Shown: piece after piece, positions 14,274 through 25,866 of the stretch
How the letters are laid out: each line of letters begins with the position of its first letter
Numbering within the stretch: the stretch's first letter is position 1
Source: Erigeron canadensis
Lineage: Eukaryota; Streptophyta; Magnoliopsida; Asterales; Asteraceae
Direction: 5' to 3'
DNA length: 64,000 nt
Assembly (NCBI RefSeq): GCF_010389155.1
Contig: NC_057768.1
Coordinates: forward strand, 39,969,633-40,033,632
Program-made: the position numbers and the translations under genes
Notes under the pieces: generated by a model
What the model was told of the DNA's origin: nothing
The model's database searches: none
What the model saw: only the letters and a program-made list of their open reading frames with translations

Positions 14274-14707
14274 CACTGCATTCTTGAGATAAAAATTAAA
14301 AGAAAAGAAATGATAATATTAAATAGGGAAGGAGAAGAAAAGAAATTGTATGCATATAGTGCATTCTTGAGTTTTAGAAAAAAAAGAAAAGAATCAAAAA
14401 GATTATGTACATTCTTGAGTTTAAATGAAAGAAAAAGAAAAGAAAAAAAATATAGTTTTACAAATATGCTCTTATTAAATAAATTATTATAAATAGATTG
14501 AAGGTTGAAATAGTATTTTTACCTAGTTATCCATTTTTTTCTTTCTAAATCATGCCAATTTAGCAAGAAATTTTTAAGACCAAAATTCCATAAGTTATCC
14601 TATCATTTCTTTTCTTTTTTGTATAATAAAAACTCAAGAATGAAGATTTTATATTATTTCATTTTTTTTTTTTCTTATCCTATCTAAAAAAACACAAGAA
14701 TGTAGTG
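14274..14707. mobile_element. CACTA-type MITE, copy 1 (434 bp)
   Basis: Left end CACTGCATTCTTGAG, right end (reverse complement) CACTACATTCTTGTG. GTA flanks both sides (14271-14273 and 14708-14710), the 3-bp target duplication expected of CACTA (En/Spm) elements. The terminal motif CATTCTTGAG recurs inside at about 14363 and 14412, as subterminal repeats do in CACTA elements. A second copy lies at 35881-36299. Non-coding: the short frame at 14310-14492 is purine-run noise. Confidence 0.75.
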
Positions 14708-15127
14708 GTAGTGTTTAGTTAACTTAAGGATAGAAAGGGAAATAGAGGGGAGAGTAAGTTTAATTTCCTTTCTAATCACCTCAAAAATGGAAAGAAAAGT
14801 CTTAGAAGCAAAAATAACTACAACTTAATTCCCCTACTTTTCCTCTCATCTCATTTTCTTTCCATGCAATTTTAAAACTTAACAATGTCTTTATTATTTT
14901 TTTTCTTATCAAATTTTTCCACTACTTAAAAAATTTAATACGAGTAGTTTTTTTTTCTTTCTCCATATAGATGATTCTATTTAAACAAAATGTAGCAAAG
15001 CTAGTCTCGATTTCACTAGCCTAGCAAAATGTTCCTAAAATTTTCACCATTTAATGAATTGGTAATAAGCATAACAATTAGCTTCATAGATTAGCCTTAG
15101 GAAGTATACGCAAATAGAATTGCCTGT
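14708..15127. other. Intergenic, no gene seen
   Basis: AT-rich sequence between the MITE and the DUF632 relic. Nothing identifiable beyond runs of T and of GAAAAG. Confidence 0.4.
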
Positions 15128-16085
15128 TTATTGCAGTCTTACGTGCTTATGAGCTTTAAAAACGTCACGGCTGAAATTCTCTAACGCCTTGAAAATAGGA
15201 ATTATACCACCTTGTAAACTACATGCACCAACATTCTTAAGGCCTCTGCCAACGGCGAGTCCTTGGCTTCTTCCTTGGGCTCGTCGTTGTTTCAACCGTT
15301 GGCAGCGACTCGTCGACGGATGGTTCATGGTCATGTGCTTCGTTGGGTCGAACAGGCACGACGAGAGAGAGAGGTGCGGGTGTGGGGCCAACTATGAGTT
15401 TTTCTATTTTTTGATTTGGAAAAAGTTTCTTTTTTTTATACCTACTGATATAGCTGTGCCAATGCTGATATATATATATATATATTTGCATAGAAATTTT
15501 AGATGAAGATGAAAACATGTATAGGATTTAACAACTTTAGTCCCTACAAGTTTTAAGAGTTAACAGCTTTAGTCCTTAAAAGTTTAAGAGTTAACAATTT
15601 TTCATATTTACTTTTATAAAATAATTCATATTACATATATATTACTTTTATAATATAATTATTGTATTTTTATTAATATAATGTTTTATTTTAAGTTGAG
15701 GAAGAGATGGGTTGGCAGTGAATAAGGAAGAGATGTTTTAAAAGAGAGGAAAGTTGGTGTGGCAGTAAGGAAGAGGAAGGAAGAAGTTCATGGTTGGCAG
15801 AGACCTAACTAACTTCATAGCTTTTTTATGATCCAGGTCCACTTGACTCTTGCTAAGCCGTTGTATTTCATCTTCTCTTTCCAACAATTGCCTTAATTTC
15901 AAAGCGAACTTATTCATCGCTATGGAGACTCGTTCTTGTGAAACACCTTTGAGTTGTCGCTGCCAATCATTGTAAATGATGAAAATTGGAAGTGCTCCTG
16001 ACCGATCCGGAAAATATAGAATCTCACCACCATTAGTGTTTATTTCGGGTTCATGATCAGTTTTTGTTTTTGTTTCAAAAAGAAT
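15128..16085 (-). pseudogene. DUF632-family (bZIP-like, NRG2/REL2 type) C-terminal relic split by a MITE
   Basis: Two blocks on the minus strand, about 15809-16085 and 15128-15240, read in one frame if the insert between them and one TAA target copy are left out. The first block reads GALPIFIIYNDWQRQLKGVS, then SIAMNKFALKLRQLLERED. The second reads CSLQGGIIPIFKALENFS and ends in a stop at 15128. The order 'PIF-x-NDW ... A-x-x-FA ... L' followed by 'SLQ..IxxIFxALxxFS' is what I recall of the C-terminus of plant DUF632 proteins, which act in nitrate signalling and leaf form. Only the C-terminal 130 or so residues remain. An in-frame stop lies just upstream of the first block, and the AVT1-like copy B follows at once. 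The family match is from memory and moderately sure. Confidence 0.6.
15241..15805. mobile_element. PIF/Harbinger-type MITE inserted in the DUF632 relic (565 bp)
   Basis: Left end GGCCTCTGCCAAC and reverse-complemented right end GGTCTCTGCCAAC give a 13-bp inverted repeat with one mismatch. TAA flanks both sides (15238-15240 and 15806-15808). The 3-bp TAA duplication fits PIF/Harbinger. Both subterminal halves are richer in G/C than the surroundings, and the right half carries GGAAGAG and GTTGGCAG repeats. No transposase. A related larger element starts at 63289 with GGCCCTTCC. Confidence 0.85.
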
Positions 16086-16234
16086 TCAAGAACATATTGT
16101 AAATGTGTCAAAACAACACACAAATTAATTTGAGTCCGCAACAAAATAAAAATGATTAAGGAGTCACTTATATTAAGCATGAAAACACTATGCGTACAAT
16201 TTGGAGTGATAATAAGAATATCATCATGTTCAAC

Positions 16235-18331
16235 TCATTTAGGCTGTACCTCTTTTATAATGTCGGTTAAAGAAGTATAAGTACCTACTAATGCAACAAA
16301 AGTTCCAACTAACAAGATCATTAACACCATAGTAACTTCTATCCCAAATTTCTTGAATCCTATTACAAGCTTCCAATAACACAAACAGGGCAACAATATC
16401 GAAACTGTAATGCTCAAGAATGATCCAATAAACGCCATCACATAGCCAAAAAATGGGATCACCAATGCCACAAAGACCGTGCTGATCACTAGACAAGTTC
16501 GAATGAGACAACTCATCATCTTGCTTTCACGAAAGGGGAATGTTTCTTCTATTGAGATTGCAATTGGTGATACAACTAACGCGTATTTGGTTATGGGGTT
16601 AATCAATGTCGTGTAAATTGCAAGTTTTGAGCTTATATTTTCGTAGGAAGATTTAAGGTCACTTGTGATGATAAGTGTTCCCAAACATCAGGTAGCCAAA
16701 TATCGCCATCGATCCATAGCTGATGGTGCTGAGAATAAAGCAAACTAGTAAAACCTGGAATTGTAAATAGATATATCAAGAACCCGAGCCATGAATTATG
16801 CCTTATCGATTAATAGTCGCATCATGTGGGAAAATATAGTTAAACGGAACAGCGATTGAAAATTAATAACTCTTTGGTTTTCGAAGTGCAAAATATGGAC
16901 CCAAAAATGTATACATGTGTTGGGCTTTTTAGAGGGACATGTTTATGGATTTTTTTTTAAAGTATCAATAACTACTCCTGAACTTCTAGCGTGTTGTGGT
17001 GGGCTAGTGACTAGTCGATTGTATGGTTTGGTATTCCTAAAAAATATTTATAATTTCGTACAATAACGTAACTTTATTAAAAAGAGACAAGAAAGGTTAT
17101 AAGTAGGCGTTAAGAACTACTCGTGTATACTACTCTGACCACTTAATCGGAAAACTTTAAAAAATTAAGGAATTAAAGGCATATACATTTGATCATGCTC
17201 ATAAAAATCCCATGTCCGTATGATATTAATTTGTCATAATGTAATCATCACATGATCTACCTATAAAAGTCAATATACCACTAGACTTGATATACGCTCA
17301 TATACTATAAACAAAATTGTTTAATTTTTTTTATTAAATTACCAATATTATCCACACCAAAAGTGTACACACACGATCACTAAATGAATAGATTTATGGC
17401 AAGATATAGCATAAACTATGATTACTTTTAATTATACGAGTACTTTGATTGGACTAATAATGAGTTAATGAGTTACCTTAGGGAACTGAGACTTGTCCTT
17501 CATAGAATTGCATATTGTTGGAAAAACAGCATGACCACAATAACAAAAGGTAAACAAACTTATAGTGGTTGTCAACCCACTCCAATTCCAGAGCTCCCCT
17601 GTTTCATGGAATCCAATTCCATCAAATGCACCGCCCCAAAATACAGCCAACACAAGAATCACTGATGCCATTACCCCACCAGCAGAAACATATGCCAAAA
17701 CTCCCAAACTTCTTAACCAAGTTGTAGGCAATACCACTAGACCAGTCACCAACACAAACACTTGTTTTCCTCCAATTTTCATTCCAAAAATGTCAAAGGT
17801 GCCTAATGGGAATAGCTTGTGCAAATTATCACCTTCCATTATTAGAAACTCGACCGCAACAAAGAAAAGCTCGAGGTACAAGAATGTCGAAACTATTGCC
17901 CTCCCTTTTCTCCCAAACGCAACTTGACCTATATCCGGGTAGGATTTGATGACCGGATCGGTATCCATGCATCTACGAAGAAGTAATCCCGTGTAGAAAC
18001 ACAAAACAGCTACCAACGTTAGTAACAACAAGCTTAACCAACCGCCTTTCGAGAGTGCATACGGGACTGATAGTATGCCAACACCTGAAAAACATAGCAT
18101 ATAGTAACTTTTTTAGTTAACAAGTATGAAAAAATGCATAAAGTTCATATACCCAATTTAATAAGAGTATTTTTGGGTCGGGTATAGTAGTCAATTACAC
18201 GCACCTGATAAAGTATTTACACCATTAAAGCAAGTTCTTATAAATGTTGTGCCTTTGATTGGTGGTGGTTCATGTGATTGTGGATGCATGTTAATTTGGC
18301 TCTCCATCTTTTCTACGTTATTGGTGCCCAT
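16235..18331 (-). pseudogene. AVT1-like vacuolar amino acid transporter copy B, frameshifted in exon 3
   Basis: Exon 1 18205-18331, exon 2 17477-18084 and exon 3 16235-16754, with clean GT-AG junctions and the phases of copy A. Exon 1 starts at the ATG at 18331 and ends FNGVNTLSG. Exon 2 carries VGILSVPYALSKGGWLS and further membrane segments. In exon 3, GYLMFG is followed by two separate 1-bp deletions relative to copy A: one in the G-run near 16681 (GGGGAA became GGGAA), and one near 16643 (ACAGAA became ACGAA). The three blocks therefore lie in three frames, and the first shift leads to an early stop after about 270 residues. The remaining exon (ISSKLAIYTTLINP to the stop at 16235) is otherwise well kept. 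The losses are either recent decay or assembly errors; expression of a shortened protein cannot be excluded. Confidence 0.8.
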
Positions 18332-20306
18332 TTTTGGCTATATGGATACCAAAAATTATATATTGTTGGTTTGTATATATAGTGGAGTGACGCTTATTAA
18401 AATGCAATAATTTATTCTTAACTACGTGGAAAGTTGCATTAGTGGTATCAACAATTTGAGAATTCGGGTTTCTTAGTAAATGCATATAGTAAAGAACTTT
18501 TGGGCCATTATTATATATTTAAAGAAGTCGTATGTTTGTGAAAGAAAAATAATCCAAATATATAGAAAGATTTGTAATTAAGATTCGTAAAACGTACTGT
18601 TATGTTTAGGTTACTTTAACCCATTATTATGTTAAAGGGATTGGGACAACGAAAGACAATTGAGACGGTTAGCTAGCTAGGTGATACGATGGCATATAAT
18701 AGTATCATACCACGTCCGGGATTTTTTTTTTTTTTTTTTTTTTTGTTTGTATATTTGTTTAAATTTTATATTTTATTTTGATTTTAATGGATGCCCGGGT
18801 GGTAACTTCTAGTCAGCAAATGGAGATAGTGAAGATGAATAGACTACCATTTAATCATTTTATACCCTCGATTTATAGAAAAAAAGGAGAAACATCACTA
18901 CTTCCGGTATATGCATGTGATCCCATATTCCCATCACCATAGCATTTACAATGCTAAACTACATGCATATATTTTAAAAACGTATTCATTTTATAAACCT
19001 ATCGATACTTATATATCTATATTACGATTACGATTACGATAATGCACACTTATTGAAATTAAAATTAGAAAAAGAAGAAACGCAAAATTATCATTTTATC
19101 TTTAATAAATTAATTAATTTATATCATTAGTCCCTAATCTTTTAATATTATCCACTACCACTCCACGACAAATTTACCATCCTATCCTTAATCAATTTTC
19201 TTTACATCAATTACCACCACCACTCCTCTTCGCACGCACCATCACCAGCAGACCGCCGTCATAACTATCAATGCCGCATTATGCGGTTACCATACTATAT
19301 ATCTATATTTATTATGTAGTAACGCTAAAATATTTATAATTAATAAACCTGTAGATCCAACATATAATTAATAAATTATAAAGAGGTTCATATATATAAA
19401 CCTTCTTCAAATCGTATCATTATCAAGTTTTAGTTTTGTGTGGTTTTTCCCCGAATTCTTTGATTGGATTCTATATATCGTCTTGGACTACTCTTATAGC
19501 CAAAGATTAAACATTCAAGAAAAAAAATTGTCATTATGAACCTTATAACTTTAGTTTATAAACCTCATTACTTTAATTTATTTTATTTATTTACTTGTAT
19601 ATAAAAAAGTTCATTAAAAACCATTTGAATTAAAAAAACCATGAAAACTTCTAAATTATTGCTTGTTGTTCATATGTGAATAATATATTGAATGAATTTT
19701 TATTTAAGAAAATCAGATTATAAAAACTATATAAAAAATGCTAGGGGGAATTTGCAGCTCACATTCGCCTCTATGTCTTTGAAAATTAGTTTTTGGTAAA
19801 TAATTTTTTTTTTAAAAAAAGTGTTAATTACTCGTGAATATCAAGAGCTCTAGCTTATGTTGTCTTAACCTGGCCTCAATAAGAGAGTCTCCTTGTCGAA
19901 GAGATCTCCAATTTAAACTCTCGATGAGAAACTTCTATCACTTAGAAAACTGGAGAGAAAAAGTTACTCATGACCACCTTTGGTGGAAATTAAATATTTG
20001 TGGTCACTATCATATATGCATTGGGTAGGATTTGAATACAAAGGATATATTTGGTACAAAAGTTTCGAGCTAGGTTATGGTTAGGGGTTTTGAGTTAGAG
20101 CTTGGAAATGAAAATAGGAGTTGAGACTTTTATTTCAACCAATTTTATAAAAGCTTTTATTTCACAGACTTTTCAGAGATTTTAAAAACTTTTTGATGAA
20201 GTTGGAACTTTTGATCTCAAATATATATCCAAAAAGGGTTATCATTTTTAAAAGGACTTCTTTTTAAAGTTAAGGATTTTTAAGCTTATAGCTCCTAAAA
20301 ACCTGC
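18332..20306. other. Intergenic; T-run and possible decayed Helitron
   Basis: No gene. A run of about 24 T lies at 18721-18744. About 19015-19298 looks like a decayed non-autonomous Helitron: it starts TCTATATTACGATTACG and ends with a CCGCATTATGCGG hairpin plus a short tail, similar in plan to the clear one at 21315-21597, but the final CTAG is not kept. Confidence 0.4.
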
Positions 20307-20494
20307 GGGAAGGGATTTCCTCAAGTTGTTTTCAACTTGATAGATTAAGTTGGAAACATCTTAGCCTTTGGATGACAATTAAGGGTCAAGATTCGAAGTT
20401 AATCTTTGAATCTTGACCTATGATTTTAATCTAAGGGTTAAGAATTGTCTAACATGACTAGTCATGTTAAGCAACTTGAGGGAATCCTCTCCCA
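20307..20494. mobile_element. Short MULE-type MITE with perfect 9-bp target duplication (188 bp)
   Basis: Left end GGGAAGGGATTTCCTCAAGT and reverse-complemented right end GGGAGAGGATTCCCTCAAGT pair over 22 bp with a few mismatches. AAAACCTGC stands exactly on both sides (20298-20306 and 20495-20503). A 9-bp duplication is the Mutator hallmark. The interior has a further palindrome around CATGACTAGTCATG. Non-coding. Confidence 0.8.
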
Positions 20495-20503
20495 AAACCT
20501 GCT

Positions 20504-21314
20504 AGGCACCAAATAAATAAGAACATCTAAATTTAAATCTTATAAACCTTAAATCCGAAACATGTGTTTTTAATTTTGAAGGAAAGACGAAAAAGCATCC
20601 AAATGCGTAGCCTAATGCACTAATAAAAGATGTTGCCCTTAAGTCCCATCCCTTTCTCCCCTTTTCAGTTTCCAACCCTCATTGTTTCATTTTCTTTCAC
20701 TTTTTCCCATCATTTATCCACTTCATATCTTATCAAGATTATAAAAATCTTCAAAAATAAACCTTTATTATGTCCTTTTGTAGGTTTTTGAATTTTGGGA
20801 GCAAGTGATGTGCAATTTCTTTACTCCCTGTCGAAACATCCATGTATTCCATGATTGCAATACTAAGAAGTCGATACATCTGAATCTTGAAAATATTTAT
20901 CGACCATTCGTATACAACTATATATTGTTGCTTTAGTTAAAAGTTTGAAATATCTTTTTTCATATGCTAAAAATTGAAACAAACATACTAAAATACAGTA
21001 CAGGCTCTTTTCTCATATGCCAAAAATTGTATTGCTTATTATATCAATTGTAAGATATGATAGATTAATTATATATGATAGATTAATAATATATGATGAT
21101 ACAAGTACAAGCTCTATTTAAAACAGAAAAAAAATGTTTTACAATTGTATATTATATATATCTAATATATATATATTGTCATGGAGCTAAGAGAAAATAT
21201 TATGGATTCTCTTGATTCCTATTAGTTAAAAAGATGAATTCTTTGTGTTATGATTGGTTGAATTTAGTTTTGGAAAGTATTTAATGCCTCTTTTAAAATA
21301 AACAACTAACATTA
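20504..21314. other. Intergenic, no gene seen
   Basis: AT-rich; short direct repeats of ATATGATAGATTAAT near 21055-21090. No other element ends recognised. Confidence 0.4.
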
Positions 21315-21597
21315 TCTATACTATATTGTAAAAAGAATAGACCTTTTTGTTTTTGTTAATGTTGAAAATATGTAATATTTTCACTTGGCACCCCTTAAAA
21401 TACTTTCACATACACTACCTCCTTAATATTAATGATTAAATTACACTATCAATCCTTTATGTTTTAAAAATATGTCCATTAACCCTTTACATCAATTATA
21501 TACACAACTCAACTTCGCTCAATCACCAACCGTCGCCCAATCATTACACCGTCACCGCCATAATTACCGTCGCATCACGCGGATACTATGCTACTAG
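21315..21597 (+). mobile_element. Non-autonomous Helitron (283 bp)
   Basis: Starts TCTATACTATATTGT, ends ...ACTATGCTACTAG after a short GC-rich hairpin (CCGTCGCATCACGCGG), and sits exactly between A (21314) and T (21598). A 5' TC, a 3' hairpin followed by CTAG, AT-target insertion and no target duplication are the Helitron rules. No coding sequence. Confidence 0.85.
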
Positions 21598-23250
21598 TAA
21601 TTACAAAGATATGGATGTCATAACAATGTGTTTCGAAGCTGAATTCCAATTTCTTTTTATTTCTCTATGTTGCTAGCCACTTACTGTTTTACTTTTATGT
21701 CAATTTGTATGGAAACTAAGGAAGCATTTTTAAAATGAGAAATGAGATATAAAAAAACAACAAAGCTCACCTTGAAAACTAATTATTCATAGAACAGGGA
21801 ACAGAATAAATAAATATTTGTAATCGAAAAGGGTTATTATCGGCCGATTCAACCGAGATGACTCATACTACAAAAACATACATCATCATATCAACAAATA
21901 TATATACCTTTTAGTTTATATATATACTTATCAAGAAAAAAAATATATAAAAGGGTTGTAATTCATCAGTATTGGAAACATGTTTTTAGAGCTCAAATTA
22001 AAACCAATATTACATATTCTTTTTTCATAAACAATATGTTAAATTAATGTATGGTAAAATCTGCACACAACTTTATAACCAAATTTACGTATAAAAATAA
22101 ACAAAGTATAAAAACATTTATTCTGAAAAGATTATTAAATCACCAACTTAAAATCAACAAAAAAAAACTTATAGAAAGATATCAATGAGATTGGCGGCTC
22201 ATTAGCAAGGTCTTTGACCCTAAAAGAATTCATCTGAGTTCGAGTCTCATTTCCTTTTTGTGGGGTAGATTAATAGAGTTGTTGAAAGTCACCAGTTTTA
22301 TTTCAAACATTTATATAACTTAAGAATATGAGTAGGATATTATGTCGTTCTAAACAAAATATTAAGAAACAAAAAACATTAATCAATGCGTTTACGTTAA
22401 CGTATTGTATATAAATTCTAACTTATCATAAATAAGTTCATTTATATTATTATGTTGATCAAATAAAAAACTAAGTTCAACTTTTGAAATAGTCCTACAA
22501 AAATGACATTTTTAAATGAAAAATCCAATTAAACCGGGATAGCAGATTGAAGGGTCAAGTTTCATGTTGACGTGTCAAATGAGTTGATGGGTTGTTTTTT
22601 ACATCAATTCTAATGTAATGAAAAAAAAGTTTAATATAAATAGCCTTGGACTAAAAAAAGGATTTGTTGTCTTTTCAAAATGTATCTTCTAACAATTTGA
22701 TGTATATTTTTGTAATGTGTGACACATTTATAGATCTTTTTGGGAGGTCATCAACGACCGGGTATTAAGGCCATAATAACTATATTATAGCGTTATTATA
22801 ACTTATACTTCGACTGAATATTTAAAGTTTAGACTACAAAATCAAAATACATGAGAATTTCAACCACATACATTTATTAATTTATTTTAGTAAAATGAAC
22901 ATGTGTGAAACGTATTTTTATATACTTAAGTTGTTTTTCACCCGATCAACGACCGGGTATTAATCTAGTTAGTAAATGTTACACCATAATGAAAATAATT
23001 AAGGAGTTGCTTTAGTACTCGCTAGATGAATTAATCGACATAGTTAATGACCTTTGACTTAGAAGCCCCGTGCCTAAGGCTCGCTATACTCGTGATAAGT
23101 TTATGTATATATAACAGTCGGTGGCGAGGCTTGGTGACCATGTTATAAATCCTACTGTAATTATAAAAGTTTGGTGTGAGTAATTATTATTACCAATTAG
23201 GTCAGTTTAATAGATACTCTGAAAAAAGTTTGGTGTGAGTATTAATTAAA
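21598..23250. other. Helitron 3'-end duplications and possible tRNA-derived SINE, no gene
   Basis: A Helitron-like 3' end (hairpin CCGATCAACGACCGG, then TATTAATCTAG) finishes at 22968, followed by T. A near copy of the same tail (CATCAACGACCGGGTATTAA) sits at about 22749, so one end was duplicated or two insertions are nested. About 22187-22300 has tRNA-like boxes (GGCTCATTAGCAAGG and GAGTTCGAGTCTC), suggesting a decayed SINE. Confidence 0.45.
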
Positions 23251-23656
23251 CTAGCGTTGTACCCGCGCGATGCAGCGAGGAATAAGAAAAAAACGCTGGT
23301 GGTTTGATAGTGGTTTGTGGGGCGGCGGCGATGAAAAAGAAAAAAAAATAAGCCGGCGGGGTGGATGGTGGTTTTTGGGGCGGTGGTGGATTGTGTTTAT
23401 GGGGGGATAGCGTACATAGAAGGTGGATTGCGGTGGTGGATGGTGGTATTTGGGGCGGTGGTGGATGGTGTTTATGGGGGAGAAAATCAGAGAAGGGGGG
23501 AGGGAGAGAAAATCGAAAATCGGATGAACGTATGTGTGTGTAATGAGTGTGATGGAGAAAAAATAGGGTAGAATAAATTAGAATGGCATAAAAGACATTT
23601 TAAAGGTAGAGATGTTAAAAGAGGGGTGGGTAGTTTGCTTATTAAGGGAGTATAGA
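23251..23656 (-). mobile_element. Non-autonomous Helitron with internal G-rich minisatellite (406 bp)
   Basis: In reverse orientation: 5' TCTATACTCCCTTAATAAGC at 23656, and 3' hairpin GCATCGCGCGGGTAC then AACGCTAG at 23251, flanked by A and T of the target. The interior at about 23357-23485 has two imperfect copies of a 90-bp-scale unit containing GTGGATGGTGGT, TTTGGGGCGGTGGTGG and TTTATGGGGG. This G-rich tract gives the only long reading frames here, which are repeat artefacts. Confidence 0.8.
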
Positions 23657-24324
23657 TTACACGTTCTAATCATGATATTTTAAAAAAATTTCAAAAAAAC
23701 TGAACAAGAATATTATTTAATTTTCAAAGCTATAGAAACTTGAAAACTAAGAACGCATTTAGTTCGAGAAAATGATTTCAAGTTTTTCATTTTCAGTTTT
23801 CTAGAGAATGAAAAGGGTTTTCAATTTTAGAAAACACTTAAAAATTTTGAAAACGCATTTAAAATAAAAGATGGAGTTTTTATTTTCTATTTTAGAAAAC
23901 TAAAAAACATGTTCAAATTCACTTGTTTTAGGTTTGTAAAAGGTTTGGAAAATAGAAAAATAAAAACTAAAACTGAAAAAAACATCTTTATAATTTTTAG
24001 TGCAAAAGTGAGAAAATGGAATTTTCATTTTTTAGGAAAACTTTTTAAGAAAAATACAATTTGAACGCGTTTTTTGTTTTCCATGATTTTTCTGTGGGCC
24101 GGTCGCTGGAAAGTCTTAGTGTTTTTACAAAAAAGTCTTGTATATCGTAGTAGATGATGATGGTGGTGTGTAAGTTACGAAAATCAATGGTCCTTTTTTG
24201 GACTTTTTTTAGTTGGTCTCAAATTATCTTTCCCCTATATATATATGTTTGACCAGTATTCTGGTTTTTACATAAAATTTACTCGTAATATTTAAATGAA
24301 CATTTTACATATGAGTTGTGATCA

Positions 24325-24642
24325 TTTGAAAACTAAAAATTTCGTGAAACTAGAAAACTGGTCAAAACATTCTGTGATCTGAATTTAATACAATGTGTTT
24401 TTAAATTTTGTTTGAAAACACATTGTGTTAAGTTCATATCACAGTGTGTTTGAACAATTTTTTGATTTTCACACGTTACACACTATGATTTAAAACTTAA
24501 CATAAAGTGTTTTTATATTACACAATAAAAACACATTGTGTTTTTAGAAAACACAATTAAAACATATTGTGTTAAATTCAGATCACAATGTGTTTTGGTC
24601 AGTATTCTAATTCACAAAAATTTTAGTTTTAAAATGAACATT
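24325..24642. mobile_element. Hairpin (near-palindromic) MITE-like element
   Basis: The left arm at about 24330-24400 contains AAACTGGTCAAAACATTCTG and TGATCTGAATTTAATACAAT. The reverse complement of the right arm at about 24545-24625 reads ATACTGACCAAAACACATTG and TGATCTGAATTTAACACAAT. Arms of 70-90 bp can pair. The centre repeats AACACATTGTGTT-like palindromes. Exact ends and target duplication were not resolved. Confidence 0.6.
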
Positions 24643-24643
24643 T

Positions 24644-24691
<48 letters not shown>

Positions 24692-25866
24692 AAGAGAGAT
24701 CAAATGAGAATGTGTCTTAAGGAGAGAATGGAGAGAAGGTCCTATGAACCAATCAAAACGTGACATGTGGGTTTTAAAAAAAAAACGCAGTGGCATTTTT
24801 GTAAATAAATCAAACTTTTGTCAAGCTTGGTCGGTATGGGTTTTAATCAACTTGGGGTTTGATCAGCTTCGTTGGGTCAGCTTGGTCAGCCTGGGTTCTG
24901 GGTCAACTTGGGTTCTAATCAGCTTGGTTGGTCAGCTTGGTCAGCCTGGGTTCTGGGTCAGCTTGGGTTCTGATCAACTTAGTTGGTCAGCTTGGTCAGT
25001 TGGTTGGGTTGGTTAGCCTGGGTTTTGGGTCAGCTTGGGATCTACATTTGTGTAGATTAATCTACATTTATGTAGATCATGTGTAGATTGTGTCAAGCTG
25101 ACCCAACCTGACCCAGACCCCAAGCTGACCCAACCGAACCCCAAGCTGACCCAAAACCCATAATCTACAATTGTGTAGATTAATCTACATTTGTGCAGCA
25201 GATTGGGTCAAGCTGACCCAACCTGACCCAGACCCCAAGCTAACCTAACCTGACCCCAAGTTGACCCAAAACCCATAATTTACATTTGTGTAGATTATGT
25301 GTCGATTGGGTCAAGCTGACCCAACCCAAGCTAACCAAGCTGACCCAACCCAACCCCAAGCTAACCCAACCTGACCTCAAGCTGACCCAAAACCCATAAT
25401 CTACATTTGTGTAGATTTTGTCAAGCCGACCCAACCCAAGCTAACTAAGTTGACCCAATCTGACCAAGACCCCAAGCTGACCTCACCTGACCCCAAGCTG
25501 ACCCAACCTGACACCAAGCTGACCCAACCCAAGCTGACCAACCTGATCATGCTAACCAACCAAGCTGATCAGAATCCAAGCTGACCCAGAACCCAGGTTG
25601 ACCAACCAAGCTAACCCAGAACCCAAGCTGACCCAACCAAGCTGACCAAGCTGATCAAAACCCAAGCTGACCCAAACTCAAGCTGATCAGAACCCAGGCT
25701 GATCAAGCTTCAGAAAAGTTTGATTTATTTACCAAAATGTCAACGCACATTTTTTTTCATTTTGACATATGTCGCGTTCTGATTGGCCTATAAGACCTTC
25801 TCTCCCTTCTCTCCTTAAGACACATTCTTCCAGGATCTCTACCTTATATATATATATATATATATA
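24640..25866. mobile_element. Foldback element with minisatellite arms (about 1.2 kb)
   Basis: Outer arms are inverted: left (24690-24800) AATGTGTCTTAAGGAGAGAA, then CCAATCAAAACGTGACAT; right (25715-25840), reverse complement, AATGTGTCTTAAGGAGAGAA, then CCAATCAGAACGCGACAT. Both sides are bordered by TA microsatellites (24647-24685 and 25843-25866). Inside, the left arm consists of GGTCAGCTTGG / CCTGGGTTCTG units and the right arm of the complementary CCAAGCTGACC / AACCCA units. The middle has repeated ATCTACATTTGTGTAGATT mini-palindromes. The transcript would fold into a long hairpin. The reading frames at 24744-25016 and 25240-25434 are only translations of the repeat. Confidence 0.75.

Noticed and set aside
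15189..15518. Frames at 15189-15506 and 15237-15518
   Set aside because: Lie in the GC-rich arm of the 15241-15805 MITE; no conserved features.
22187..22300. Second SINE or tRNA gene
   Set aside because: B-box is only approximate and no target duplication was found; kept only as a remark.
23361..23571. Glycine/Trp/Val-rich frames
   Set aside because: Arise from the G-rich minisatellite in the Helitron at 23251-23656.
24744..25434. Reading frames rich in QLGQPGFWVSLGS-type repeats on both strands
   Set aside because: Pure translation of the GGTCAGCTTGG minisatellite arms of the foldback element.
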